DNA from: Methanolobus sp.
GTDB lineage: Archaea; Halobacteriota; Methanosarcinia; Methanosarcinales; Methanosarcinaceae
DNA length: 34,118 nucleotides
NCBI RefSeq assembly: GCF_016278385.1
Contig: NZ_JADQBY010000024.1
Coordinates: forward strand, 23,304 to 57,421
Reading direction: 5' to 3'
The translations under genes and the position numbers were made by a program. The notes beneath the pieces are model-generated. The model did no database searches. It saw only the letters and a program-made list of their open reading frames with translations, and was not told the DNA's origin. Within the stretch, counting starts at the first letter, position 1. Each line of letters opens with the position of its first letter. Below are positions 26,387-34,118 of this stretch, one piece after another.

Positions 26387-26552
26387 CTACTGATGCAGGA
26401 ACATGTACTTCAACACAATGGTCTTGAATCCCTCATAGCCTGCGCGCTGAATGGTATCCCTGAAACGTTCACCTGATGTTGCTTCGTTTTTGAAGAACTC
26501 CGGGGATCTTTCGATTATCCTAAAGAGAGAGTTCTCACCTACAAGTATCAAA
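26387..26552 (-). pseudogene. C-terminal remnant of a nitrite/sulfite reductase-like protein
   Basis: Minus-strand translation ending at a TAG (26387-26389) reads ILVGENSLFRIIERSPEFF then KNEATSGERFRDTIQRAGYE and GFKTIVLKYMFLHQ. The GERFxDTIxRxGxExFK pattern is the usual C-terminal tail of siroheme nitrite/sulfite reductase 4Fe-4S proteins, and ILVG followed directly by the tail helix looks like an internal deletion. There is no start codon and stops lie just upstream; the cluster cysteines are gone. It lies about 90 bases upstream of cysH on the same strand, so it is probably the sulfite-reductase partner lost from a sulfate-assimilation pair. Confidence 0.55.
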
Positions 26553-26660
26553 ATGTATATAAATTATAAGCACAATTCACAATCGTGAATTTACAATAGT
26601 GAAAATATCTTGCCATAAATGCTCATGGGAACTTATACATTAAATTTATAAAAAGGAGTG

Positions 26661-26994
26661 ATGAATATGAGGGATCGTTTTTGTTGATAGCTACGTAGAA
26701 AAAATACACATAAAGAAAAACGCAGAATCATCGAAAGACAAACACCTGAGAAAAACAATTGAAGGACTGCCACCTTCAGCAAAACTCGTCTTTAAGGTGC
26801 TTGAATACGGAGGCCTCCTGACGCAAAAGGAGATAGCTGAGCAAAGTTACCTCTCACCACGCACCATCAGGTATGCACTTAACAGACTAAAGGACGAGGA
26901 TTTCCTACAGGAAAGATTCTATTTCAAGGATGCGAGACAAAGCCTGTATGGTTTGAAAAACGTACCATATATAAATGAGGCTTTGATGAACTAA
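26661..26994 (+). pseudogene. Winged-helix regulator with an out-of-frame start
   Basis: A clear GGAGTGATGAATATG start region (ATG at 26661, second ATG at 26667) opens a frame that stops after eight codons. From 26671 a second frame is open to the end, giving GIVFVDSYVEKIHIKKNAES, a linker, and a winged helix IEGLPPSAKLVFKVLEYGGL with QKEIAEQSYLSPRTIRYALN (recognition helix) and a basic wing. Removing one base in ATGAGGG would join the start to the full protein of about 110 residues. Only a GTG at 26797, inside the first helix, could start the open frame. So it is frameshifted, mis-sequenced, or has lost its normal start. Confidence 0.65.
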
Positions 26995-27535
26995 AGTCAA
27001 CAAGTAAATACAGGAATTATGAACATGCTTGCGAAAGAGTTTAAACTGGTAGTCACCTGATACATGATTGCAGTGAGAAGCTCAATCAGATTGTAAAAGA
27101 CTATAATTAATCCTGAAACTTGCGGAAAGGTCCTGACAATAAACCATAGATATGTGATTACCAGGTCTGGCGACTTTTCCACAAACTCTTTTTTAAATAA
27201 ATATTTTCCTCTTATTAGTTTCTAAAAAAGGTGACTGGATGGACAGAATAGCAATAATTCATCCTGTATATCAAAGCACCAGCCAATCATAAAGATATTT
27301 CGGCCCACACACCACAGTGGACCTAGTTTTTGTTTTTATCGATTAACATGTGTATTTGTATTTTTAGAATTTACAGAATAATAACAATGAAATAAATAAT
27401 ATATGCACTTCCTGATTACTTTGTGAATTATCATCAACAACATGTTTTAGAAAATATATATCAGAGAACTAAGAATTCAGATACTTATTACCTGCTACAA
27501 AAAACAGGCAACATTTATAGAAATCCGGAGAGTGG
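26995..27535. other. Spacer with fragments
   Basis: No clear gene. At 27239-27292 (plus) a GGTGA-preceded ATG opens a frame, MDRIAIIHPVYQSTSQS, that stops after 17 codons: a possible gene start left by a deletion. A hairpin GGCCCAC/GTGGACC (27302-27308 and 27317-27323, one mismatch) followed by T runs (27327-27337) looks like its terminator. On the minus strand 26997-27182 a 61-residue hydrophobic frame is possible but unsupported. Confidence 0.4.
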
Positions 27536-28249
27536 TTGCAAGTGCTATCAAGAGAAAGTATTATTAAAAGAGCGATAGAAGCTATTATGACACTTAATGA
27601 CACCATGGCACAGAGTGTTGCTATGGAAGCACTTGAAGCAGGAATTGAACTGGAGTATGTTCTTGAAGAGGGATTCTATGCGGGCATCATCAAGATAGAA
27701 GAAATGTTCAAAGACGGAAAAGTGTTCCTACCCCACATGATCGCAGCCGCTGAGGCTATGAAAGCCAGAATCAATACACTAATGCCCTCAAAAGAAGCCA
27801 CGGATTATGGCATGAAATATAAAGGCACTATTCTTATTGGAACTATTGAAGGAGACATACATTCAATTGGTAAGGACATCGTTGCAACATCCCTTCAGAT
27901 AGACGGATACGAAGTCATCAATCTTGGTGTAGATGTACCAGTGGAGACCTTCATCGAAAAAACGATGGCTATATGCCCGGATGTTGTAGCTACATCTGCA
28001 TTGATGTCAATAACAATGACCAACCAGTTGACCCTTGAAAAAGAACTAGCAGAAGCAGGCATTCATGATTCCCTGAAAACAATGGTTGGTGGTACCCCTT
28101 TAACCCTTGAATGAGCTCAGGCAATTGATGTGGATATCTACGGAAGTAATGCAGCGGATGTCGTTAAAAAATTGAATGCTATTTTAGGATCTAAAAAGAG
28201 AAGTGGATGCCCTTCAAAGGAACTTCTTGCTGTCAATGTCTTCCATTGA
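27536..28249 (+). pseudogene. Corrinoid methyl-carrier protein truncated by TGA
   Basis: This is a homologue of MtbC/MttC/MtmC-type corrinoid proteins, which carry a methyl group between methylamine-type methyltransferases and the CoM methyltransferase. The N-terminal helical cap (1-90) includes YAGIIKIEEMFKDGKVFLPH. The B12 domain has the lower-ligand motif Asp107-x-His109-x2-Gly112 (GDIHSIGK) and VATSALMSITM. After GGTPLTLE a TGA (28112-28114) intervenes, and the same frame continues AQAIDVDIYGSNAADVVKKL to 28249. Relatives have Trp before that Ala (QEWA), so TGG to TGA is the simple cause. The short 192-residue form lacks the last helix of the B12 fold. It starts with TTG at 27536 with GGAG five bases before. 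No partner methyltransferase is near. Confidence 0.85.
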
Positions 28250-28826
28250 TAGTAATATTTACCCATATTACGTCTTCAATTCAACTTTTCACCAACAAAA
28301 TAAGATGCTGAGTTGCAATGCAACTCCTTGATAAGAATGTGGAACAAAATATGCTGAAGAACAGAACGTGAACATGAAAGCATTTTTGTGGGAGAGATGA
28401 TGTTAGGGAGTGAGTACAGAGGGTGTCTGTCCACGTTCTGTTTATTTTGATTTGTTTTTACTTCAGCAGTTTTCCGATGAATACATCGTACCACCAACCA
28501 GTCTTCAAAACCCAGATAATAGGTTTTGTGACTATAATTAATACTATCAAAACATATTATATAAATATATCTATGGCACAGTATATAATAAGAATCATAA
28601 TTATGAGATATTGAATTTCAAATGATAATAGTATGTTGAAAACATGATATGAAGATAAATTGAATGCATACAAGAAAGATCAAGTTAAAATCAGAACACG
28701 AAGAAACTCAAAAAGTAAAATGAAACAATAAGAACTCGCAAAAAATACATCCATAGCCTACGCTTGGAAGGTTGCTAATAAAAAAAGATATGTGTTTGAC
28801 CTTGCGGCCAAACATTTATAATTTGT
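28250..28826. other. Spacer with an inverted repeat
   Basis: No gene is visible. AACAGAACGTG (28360-28370) and CACGTTCTGTT (28432-28442) are exact inverted repeats 83 bases end to end, which could be a small folded RNA or a decayed miniature element; no flanking duplication is obvious. The rest is AT-rich up to the end of rps15. Confidence 0.4.
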
Positions 28827-29285
28827 TTATCTAGTAATCAGCATCTCAGCAGTTTCTGGCTTGTACTTCCAGTCAGCTGGGAGAACCTTTGTAGACTGGT
28901 AGTATTTAACCAATCTTCTTATCTTAGCTTCAGTATTCTGAAGGGAACGCTTGTTGTGTACATCCTTGTGGTTGTAACCCATGTGTTTCCTCATTCTGAT
29001 TGCCTGAACGATAAGGTTGTAGAGATCCTCAGGTACAGCGAATTTTTCACCGTTTTCTCTGAGAATCTTTGTTATTTTTTTACCGGTTGCGATCTTAACA
29101 TCAGGTACTCCGTATTTGTCCCTGAGTACCATACCAATCTCGCTTGTGCTAATTCCCTGCTTCCACAGGTCTGTTACTACAATTGTCACTTCGTCGCTGG
29201 TCATGGTTGACCATGCAGGTGCTTCTGTACGAAGTGGTTTTGTTGGGCCGGATTTACCTTTCTTCCGGGTATGCATTTTTGCCAT
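28827..29285 (-). CDS. rps15: 30S ribosomal protein S15 (archaeal uS15)
   Basis: The 152-residue protein has the archaeal/eukaryotic uS15 layout: a basic start [18 protein letters not shown], the [20 protein letters not shown] helix, and the S15 core with [20 protein letters not shown] and RRLVKYYQ. It binds 16S rRNA in the platform of the small subunit. A strong AGGAGG six bases before the ATG sets the start and suggests high expression. It lies 197 bases downstream of the pilin-like cluster on the same strand with its own AT-rich promoter region. Confidence 0.98.
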   Translation of the reverse strand: MAKMHTRKKGKSGPTKPLRTEAPAWSTMTSDEVTIVVTDLWKQGISTSEIGMVLRDKYGVPDVKIATGKKITKILRENGEKFAVPEDLYNLIVQAIRMRKHMGYNHKDVHNKRSLQNTEAKIRRLVKYYQSTKVLPADWKYKPETAEMLITR

Positions 29286-29482
29286 AAGCTTCCTCCTGAT
29301 AATTGTAAGTTAAATTCGATTTAATGTATAGGTTTAGATACTTGATTTACCAGATTGTTGAACTTGGGAGACAATCTGATAATATGTTAATGTGATTGGC
29401 GAAGTGCTTCCTATGAATACCATCATCTAATATATATGTTATGATTGATGGAATTGCTTCTGTGAAAGCCATTTTTAAGATA

Positions 29483-30712
29483 TTACCATATCATGAGTAC
29501 AATGTCTGCACCTGCCGGATTCGCTGTCCTGTATATTGCATCGAGCTGGGTGTTGGCAAGATCCAATCTTGTGCTGCCACCCGTTGCGTTACACATTAAT
29601 GAAATAGTCTGATTTATTTCATCGGCCCTGTAATCCCTGATATGAGATGATATCTGTTCCGTATTCGTATCTGTTATTGATGTATTCATACTTTCCACCA
29701 GATCTAAACCGATGCTTTGAACATCCGGGTTAACTTCTACATTCAACCCGTACAATTGCTTTGTGTAATTCATGCATCCAAGGGCACTCTGTATTACAGG
29801 ATTGCTGTATGTTGTATCATCCGGACCGGCAATACAGGACAATTGCTCACTGTTCACCGACACCTCTGTGCCACTGATAGAAGATAAGTAATCATACGGG
29901 AATACGATCTCTGTGAGAATAACTGAAGAACCCTTTGAGGCAATCTCAATACTGTTGTTGAACATGTCGTGCAGTTCTTTGTCAGGATTTGGAGAACTTA
30001 TCGCAGCATCGATGCTGTTTTCGGAAAAAGGTTCACCTATCTCAGCCCGTGTGAAAGAAAAGGTAAGTGGTAACGTGATCCTTGCCTTTTGTTTAACAGC
30101 ATTTACAGGTGCTTCTTCTCCGATTATTATATCGCTCTGTACCCGGTATCCCGCAACAGGCTGCCAGTGGGCTTCAAATCTGTAATTATACCTCTGCCCA
30201 ATAGTTCTCTCAAGATGGTCTTCTATCTGGTTTTCAGTTTCAATACTTTGCATTTGTGTCATGGGATTAAGAGGTTTTTCAGTGCCATTATCCACCTGAT
30301 ACAGACTCAGTACCAGACTTTCTGCCACCAGGTCGGAAAATGTACGATGATGCTGTTCCTTTGTAAATATGGTTTCTTCGGCATTTTCAAGGATGGAATT
30401 TTCTAAGAGGTTCACATCTATGCCTGCAAGCTCCGTGGGCTTTAATGTGTATTCGAATTCGTCCACAGTACTACCCATAATAGTATTCATAAGGCAAGTA
30501 CCCATATCCTGTGCCGATGTATAGGATGCTGAACGATATTGTTCATCTGCTGTAAGTGTCGGCATAAGAATCACTGCGGAAATTGAGATAAGTACAAGGA
30601 AAATAATAGCATCAATACTAGATGAGAATGCTTTCTCATCCCTGAATATCTCTGTCGAATTGATTCTTTTACCGATGAGTGCAGATTGTTTTGCTGGTCT
30701 CAATAGTCTCAT
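29483..30712 (-). CDS. Anchored secreted protein of the pilin-like cluster (largest member)
   Basis: The 409-residue protein has a basic cytoplasmic head (1-40), one hydrophobic helix (about 36-54: DAIIFLVLISISAVILMPTL), and a large outside domain. The domain has long helical and beta segments, few Cys, many Ser/Thr/Asn, and no recognised enzyme motif. The short N-terminal anchor with a long exported domain resembles minor pilin-like or pseudopilin-like proteins of archaea. It is the last of four such genes, about 30 bases after its upstream neighbour, with GGAG six bases before the ATG. Function unknown. Confidence 0.8.
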   Translation of the reverse strand: MRLLRPAKQSALIGKRINSTEIFRDEKAFSSSIDAIIFLVLISISAVILMPTLTADEQYRSASYTSAQDMGTCLMNTIMGSTVDEFEYTLKPTELAGIDVNLLENSILENAEETIFTKEQHHRTFSDLVAESLVLSLYQVDNGTEKPLNPMTQMQSIETENQIEDHLERTIGQRYNYRFEAHWQPVAGYRVQSDIIIGEEAPVNAVKQKARITLPLTFSFTRAEIGEPFSENSIDAAISSPNPDKELHDMFNNSIEIASKGSSVILTEIVFPYDYLSSISGTEVSVNSEQLSCIAGPDDTTYSNPVIQSALGCMNYTKQLYGLNVEVNPDVQSIGLDLVESMNTSITDTNTEQISSHIRDYRADEINQTISLMCNATGGSTRLDLANTQLDAIYRTANPAGADIVLMIW

Positions 30713-30744
30713 AATTCGCTCCGTTTTTTACCTTATCGCTAGTT

Positions 30745-31254
30745 TCACTCCCACCTGTTCTGCATGATCTTCACAGTGATGGTTCCGGGAACACACCTTG
30801 CACTGCTTCCAAGTTCTATGACAACCGGGATGGATGATGCAATAACATCCCTGCCATCCCGGGAAACTGTTCCTTCTGCAATTGTCCACTGGTAGTTTCC
30901 ATCATCGGTTACTGCTTCAACATAAAAATCCAGATTTGGAGAAAAACGCTGAAAGAACATGTAGCGTTCTTTGTCTGCCGAAGGATCAACTATTCGGTCA
31001 AGTTCTTCAGCAGAAATCAGTTCAGGTCTGCTTCCCTGAAAAGAGGGGGAGGATGCAATATCCTTTGCCATCATGGCAGCCTGCTCATAGCTCTCAAGAG
31101 CTTGAGAATTATCATTGAATGCAATAAATGTCTTTGACAGGATAGCCGCAAATACCACAAATCCAATAACGACCATTGCAGTTGCTATTATATCGTTGTT
31201 AGGTTCAAGAAAAGCACTATCATCACTGATAAACGAGGACATATTCAAGTTCAT
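30745..31254 (-). CDS. Small anchored pilin-like protein
   Basis: The 169 residues have a short head, a hydrophobic helix (about 19-45: NDIIATAMVVIGFVVFAAIL), a helical stalk with NSQALESYEQAAMMAKDIAS, and a beta-rich outside domain ending with VPGTITVKIMQNRWE. A long N-terminal helix continuing into a stalk and a small beta head is the plan of type IV pilin-like proteins; no classical prepilin cleavage site is obvious. Its start overlaps the end of the upstream gene by 32 bases, so they are co-translated. Alternative start: ATG at 31242, better spaced from GAGGTG. Confidence 0.78.
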   Translation of the reverse strand: MNLNMSSFISDDSAFLEPNNDIIATAMVVIGFVVFAAILSKTFIAFNDNSQALESYEQAAMMAKDIASSPSFQGSRPELISAEELDRIVDPSADKERYMFFQRFSPNLDFYVEAVTDDGNYQWTIAEGTVSRDGRDVIASSIPVVIELGSSARCVPGTITVKIMQNRWE

Positions 31255-31906
31255 TCACCTCACTTCCATCTGTAACGAACACCGATGCCCTTTCAATACG
31301 GACTTCCTTACTGGTGTTCAAATAGAATTCTTCTGTTGCCGTAATTGCCAGATATTCAGTAATATCAGTGTAGGGGAATACTGAATTAACAGGATGGCTA
31401 CGATCTCCATTAGCACCTAATTGCCCGTTGAGCAGAATTCTGAGCTGAATTGGACTGAAAGGAAGAGTTTTGTAGCTTAATTGCCGGGCAGCAGAAATGT
31501 TGTGCCCGTTATCTGCAAAGGTGCAAACAACATACTCACCGGAAACTGAGATATCCATCTTATCATAATCAATAAGCTGCCCTGAATATGCATCAAAGCT
31601 GTATGTTTTCACACCGTCCCTAGTGATCGAATGTATACTTCCTGCAGCATCAATATTTGATGCAAGGTCAATAGCAATTACTTCCAATTCATCTTTTTTG
31701 ACCAGGTCAGATGAACTACCTGCCAGACCGTATACTGCAGCAAGTATGATCACAGTTGCAAGAATGAGTGCCGTCTTTGACAGAATCAGGTCAACCCAGG
31801 CATCAGTATTATTTAACAGGTACCTGAAAGTACCTGAACCGTTTTTTTGTGAAACAGCATTCTCCCGTGAAAAAGATGCTATTTCAACTTTTATCCGTTT
31901 TTTCAT
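31223..31906 (-). CDS. Anchored pilin-like protein
   Basis: The 227 residues have a basic head (1-37), a hydrophobic helix (about 43-67: SKTALILATVIILAAVYGLA), then a helix LVKKDELEVIAIDLASNIDA and a beta-rich outside domain. It overlaps its downstream neighbour by 32 bases and starts 12 bases after its upstream neighbour ends. The head carries no signal-peptidase site, so it stays anchored. I do not recognise a named family. It belongs with the other three by topology and arrangement. Confidence 0.78.
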   Translation of the reverse strand: MKKRIKVEIASFSRENAVSQKNGSGTFRYLLNNTDAWVDLILSKTALILATVIILAAVYGLAGSSSDLVKKDELEVIAIDLASNIDAAGSIHSITRDGVKTYSFDAYSGQLIDYDKMDISVSGEYVVCTFADNGHNISAARQLSYKTLPFSPIQLRILLNGQLGANGDRSHPVNSVFPYTDITEYLAITATEEFYLNTSKEVRIERASVFVTDGSEVNELEYVLVYQ

Positions 31907-31917
31907 TACGGATGTGA

Positions 31918-32400
31918 CTAATTACTAAGTACAATAAAAATTTTTCCATTTTGATCGCGAACACTTTCCATGGTTATTGTGTGAGAACCCGGATAGAGGA
32001 TAAAACAACCGTTAAGTGAAGCATTAGAATAAAATGCAGCAGACTCACCTATTGTCTGCTTATCGTCGATCTCAAAATAGTAGTTTTGGGAGTCAGAAGG
32101 CCAGTTATTTTCCTGCCCAGGTATTGCACCCATTACCAGTTTAGTATTGGAAGGAATATCTACATCCAGTGCAATAATACTACCGGCACCCTTTGATGAC
32201 ATCTGCTCGGCATGCGACCCGATATTAGAAATAACAGCTTTGACAGCGTAGCTTTCCTCATTCTCAAGAAGTGAATGAATCCCACTGGAAAGCAGAAGTA
32301 GCAGTGCTGCTATGGCTATAACCGCAACCACCATTCTCATGGGTAGGGCATCTGCTGCCCTTTCATCATTCAGTATTCTGTGCAGGTATTTTTTCATCAT
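31918..32400 (-). CDS. Anchored pilin-like protein, first of the cluster
   Basis: The 160 residues begin with a short basic head ([18 protein letters not shown]), a hydrophobic helix (about 22-44: [20 protein letters not shown]) and a stalk with [19 protein letters not shown], then a beta domain ending with [16 protein letters not shown]. Charged DERA/DDRA-type heads just before a hydrophobic helix recur in archaeal type III prepilin-like proteins. Its ATG overlaps the hisS stop (ATGA, 32400-32397), so translation is coupled to hisS. A second ATG lies three bases on. Confidence 0.8.
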   Translation of the reverse strand: MMKKYLHRILNDERAADALPMRMVVAVIAIAALLLLLSSGIHSLLENEESYAVKAVISNIGSHAEQMSSKGAGSIIALDVDIPSNTKLVMGAIPGQENNWPSDSQNYYFEIDDKQTIGESAAFYSNASLNGCFILYPGSHTITMESVRDQNGKIFIVLSN

Positions 32401-33632
32401 TTACATGTGAGTTTTTCAATTACCTCATCGATGGTCAGGAGTTCCTGCTCACCACTGCTCATATCCTTCAAAGTGACCTTTTCGGCTTCAACTTCCTGTT
32501 CACCGATTATAACCACGTGTCTGGCACCGATATTATTTGCATGGGAGAGCTGAGCTTTGAAGTTCCTCTTCATAAGATCATTGTATACCGGCATGTGAAG
32601 ACGGAGTTTCGTTGCAACCTTTACAGCATCCAGACGGGTACTGTCCTTGGCGATGATTACAACCGGCTTATCGTCAGGTGCTTCCAGTTCACAGACTTCC
32701 ATTATCCTGTCAAAACCAAGACCAAATCCTGTGGATGGAACATCTCCCCCACCAAAGAGCTGGATCAGCTGGTATGAACCTCCACCACAAACCTGATTCT
32801 GGGCACCAAGCCCTTCTGCATATATCTCAAAAACCGTACCGGTGTAGTAGTCAAGTCCCCTGGCGATCCCAAAATTAATAGTATACTCTACGCCGTAGGT
32901 ATCCAGAAGTGTAAGAAGTTCCTGGAAGGTTTCTATTTCAGGAATGTTGCCCACCAGTTCCCGTGCCTTTGTAACTGCCCCTTCGCCTGTCAGACAGATC
33001 AGTTCAAGAAGTTTCATCCGCAGGTCGGCAGGTGCATTGATATCTTCAAGGAAGTCATTGAGTCCTGTATCATCTTTTTTGTCAACAAGCCTCATTATCT
33101 TACTCTGGTGCTCTGTTTCCAGAACGCTAAGAAGGTGCCTGATGACCCCCAGATTATTGACGTGAAGGTCACCTTTGATCCCAACTGATTTTAGCATCTC
33201 GCTTGCCAGTGCAATTGCCTCAGCATCAGCATCAGCTCTCTTGCTACCAATAAGCTCCACACCGAACTGCCAGAACTCTCTAAAACGTCCTTTCTGGGGT
33301 CTCTCATACCGGAAGCAGTTCTCAAAATAGAATAGCTTCAATGGCTGCTGGTATGCCTGCATCTCGTTGACGTACATCCTCATGACCGGAGCCGTCAGTT
33401 CCGGGCGCAGAGTCATTTCCCTGTCACCTTTGTCTTTGAAATTGTAAAGTTCTCCTACTATCCCTTCACCAGATTTAAGTGTGAAAAGTTCCAGATTCTC
33501 AAATGTGGGAGTAATTATCTCATTGAATCCCCAGTTCTTAACGACCTGACGCAATATGCTCTCGACATATCTTCTCTTCTTTGTATCCTCAGGGAGGAAA
33601 TCACGGGTGCCTCGTGGTTTGCTGATTTTCAT
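32397..33632 (-). CDS. hisS: Histidyl-tRNA synthetase
   Basis: The 411-residue class II synthetase charges tRNA-His. Motifs: [15 protein letters not shown] (motif 1 region), [15 protein letters not shown], motif 2 [18 protein letters not shown], the histidine-A motif [14 protein letters not shown], and motif 3 [12 protein letters not shown]. The C-terminal anticodon-binding domain spans about 325-411. The length is typical of archaeal HisRS. The ATG at 33632 has AGGT upstream. Its stop overlaps the start of the pilin-like cluster, so hisS is probably the first gene of that operon. Confidence 0.98.
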   Translation of the reverse strand: MKISKPRGTRDFLPEDTKKRRYVESILRQVVKNWGFNEIITPTFENLELFTLKSGEGIVGELYNFKDKGDREMTLRPELTAPVMRMYVNEMQAYQQPLKLFYFENCFRYERPQKGRFREFWQFGVELIGSKRADADAEAIALASEMLKSVGIKGDLHVNNLGVIRHLLSVLETEHQSKIMRLVDKKDDTGLNDFLEDINAPADLRMKLLELICLTGEGAVTKARELVGNIPEIETFQELLTLLDTYGVEYTINFGIARGLDYYTGTVFEIYAEGLGAQNQVCGGGSYQLIQLFGGGDVPSTGFGLGFDRIMEVCELEAPDDKPVVIIAKDSTRLDAVKVATKLRLHMPVYNDLMKRNFKAQLSHANNIGARHVVIIGEQEVEAEKVTLKDMSSGEQELLTIDEVIEKLTCK

Positions 33633-34063
33633 TTTGTGTCAACCTGATAAATGTGATTATAAATTTATGAATTATTATGAACTATAGTATGAATGAGTTC
33701 TCAGGCAATCAATGATTGTCTGAATTATCTGAACAAATGTTTACAGCTTTTAACTTAAGTATGTCTGCTAGTATAAAGGTAGTATATTTTACAGTTTCGA
33801 TTAATTGTCACTTATTTCTATTTGTAATCTGGCTTTTTGTACATTTTGAATATTCTACGAGGTTCTCAGACATCTACATCCGCCACATTATTTTTTACAT
33901 CCGCAGTTGTCTTTTATAAATACAACAAATGAATATCCGTGCCAGACTATTATTTTTTCCATCATTACACAATAAAATGATAAAGTTTATATATTGTTCT
34001 GTCATGTCCTGACCAGCTAAAATCAGCTGAAAAACAGGTTTACTTATGAAATCATTGAATTTG
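33633..34063. other. hisS leader and gene-free AT-rich spacer
   Basis: No gene that I can support. A hairpin TCAGGCAATC (33701-33710) with GATTGTCTGA (33714-33723; one G-U pair, AAT loop) stands about 70 bases upstream of hisS and could act in its leader. The rest is AT-rich; a 67-residue minus-strand frame near 33895-34098 runs into the element end and looks accidental. Confidence 0.45.
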
Positions 34064-34118
34064 GGCTCTGTAGAATTCCTCATTTTGACAACAAGCATAA
34101 CCTTGACATACCTGTCAA
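34064..34118 (+). mobile_element. Terminal repeat of a mobile element related to the MITE, cut by window edge
   Basis: GGCTCTGTAGAATTCCTC (34064-34081) matches the inward-read right end of the MITE (GGCTCTGTAGAAATCCTC, reverse complement of 8742-8725) at 17 of 18 bases, and resemblance continues weakly inside. The element continues beyond the window, so I cannot say whether it is another MITE or a full insertion sequence that supplies the transposase. Confidence 0.65.

Noticed and set aside
26997-27182. 61-residue hydrophobic frame
   Set aside because: GTG start without a clear site, no family similarity that I recognise; kept only as a note in the spacer.
27536-28249. Pyrrolysine-type recoding of the corrinoid gene stop
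   Set aside because: The stop is TGA, while pyrrolysine uses TAG; no selenocysteine element is evident and relatives have Trp.
33895-34098. 67-residue frame at the window edge
   Set aside because: It runs across the mobile-element end and has no ribosome-binding site or family pattern.

Overview
The window looks like chromosome from a methylotrophic methanogen of the Methanosarcinales, probably the Methanolobus/Methanococcoides/Methanohalophilus side of the Methanosarcinaceae. The evidence is archaeal: class I HMG-CoA reductase, a roughly 152-residue S15, archaeal-type HisRS, a corrinoid protein of the methylamine/methanol methyltransferase type, a LeuC/HacA-type large subunit, a cohesin-domain surface protein, ribosome-binding sites matching GGAGGTGAT, several TTG/GTG starts, and AT-rich spacers with TATA boxes. 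The genus is inferred.

Layout. 1-8139: a repeat protein entering from upstream, a small zinc protein downstream of ilvD, a radical-SAM/HhH protein, then a minus-strand run of lipoprotein FKBP isomerase, anchored OB-fold protein, sugar nucleotidyltransferase and flippase-like membrane protein. 8140-10638: a gene-poor accessory stretch with a 131-bp MITE carrying clean 8-bp target duplications, a second diverged end of the same family, tRNA-Ala(GGC), tRNA-Ile(GAU), and a degenerate copy of the tRNA-Ile 3' end that looks like an old attachment site. 10639-16894: a winged-helix regulator, LeuC/HacA large subunit, a small HWIEHN protein, a cohesin-like gene with an in-frame stop, hmgA, a KaiC-like ATPase, and a divergent pair made of a free-standing DUF5591-like protein and a TrmB-like regulator. 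17049-22380: a cysteine-rich PAS histidine kinase, then a TetR-ABC exporter operon with a double palindromic operator, and an AhpD-fold protein. 22617-28249: a decaying region with a frameshifted tspO, YihY/BrkB and AI-2E-type membrane proteins, an intact APS reductase (cysH) next to a sulfite-reductase tail remnant, a winged-helix gene whose start is out of frame, and a corrinoid protein cut by TGA where relatives have Trp. 28827-33632: rps15, then hisS followed by four anchored, pilin-like secreted proteins. 33633-34118: a gene-free stretch ending in another terminal repeat of the MITE family.

Most notable are the four-gene pilin-like cluster coupled to hisS, the mobile-element family seen at three places, the relic sulfate-assimilation locus, and the number of recently broken genes (five, plus one att-like relic). 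I saw no CRISPR array, complete transposase, phage module or rRNA operon.
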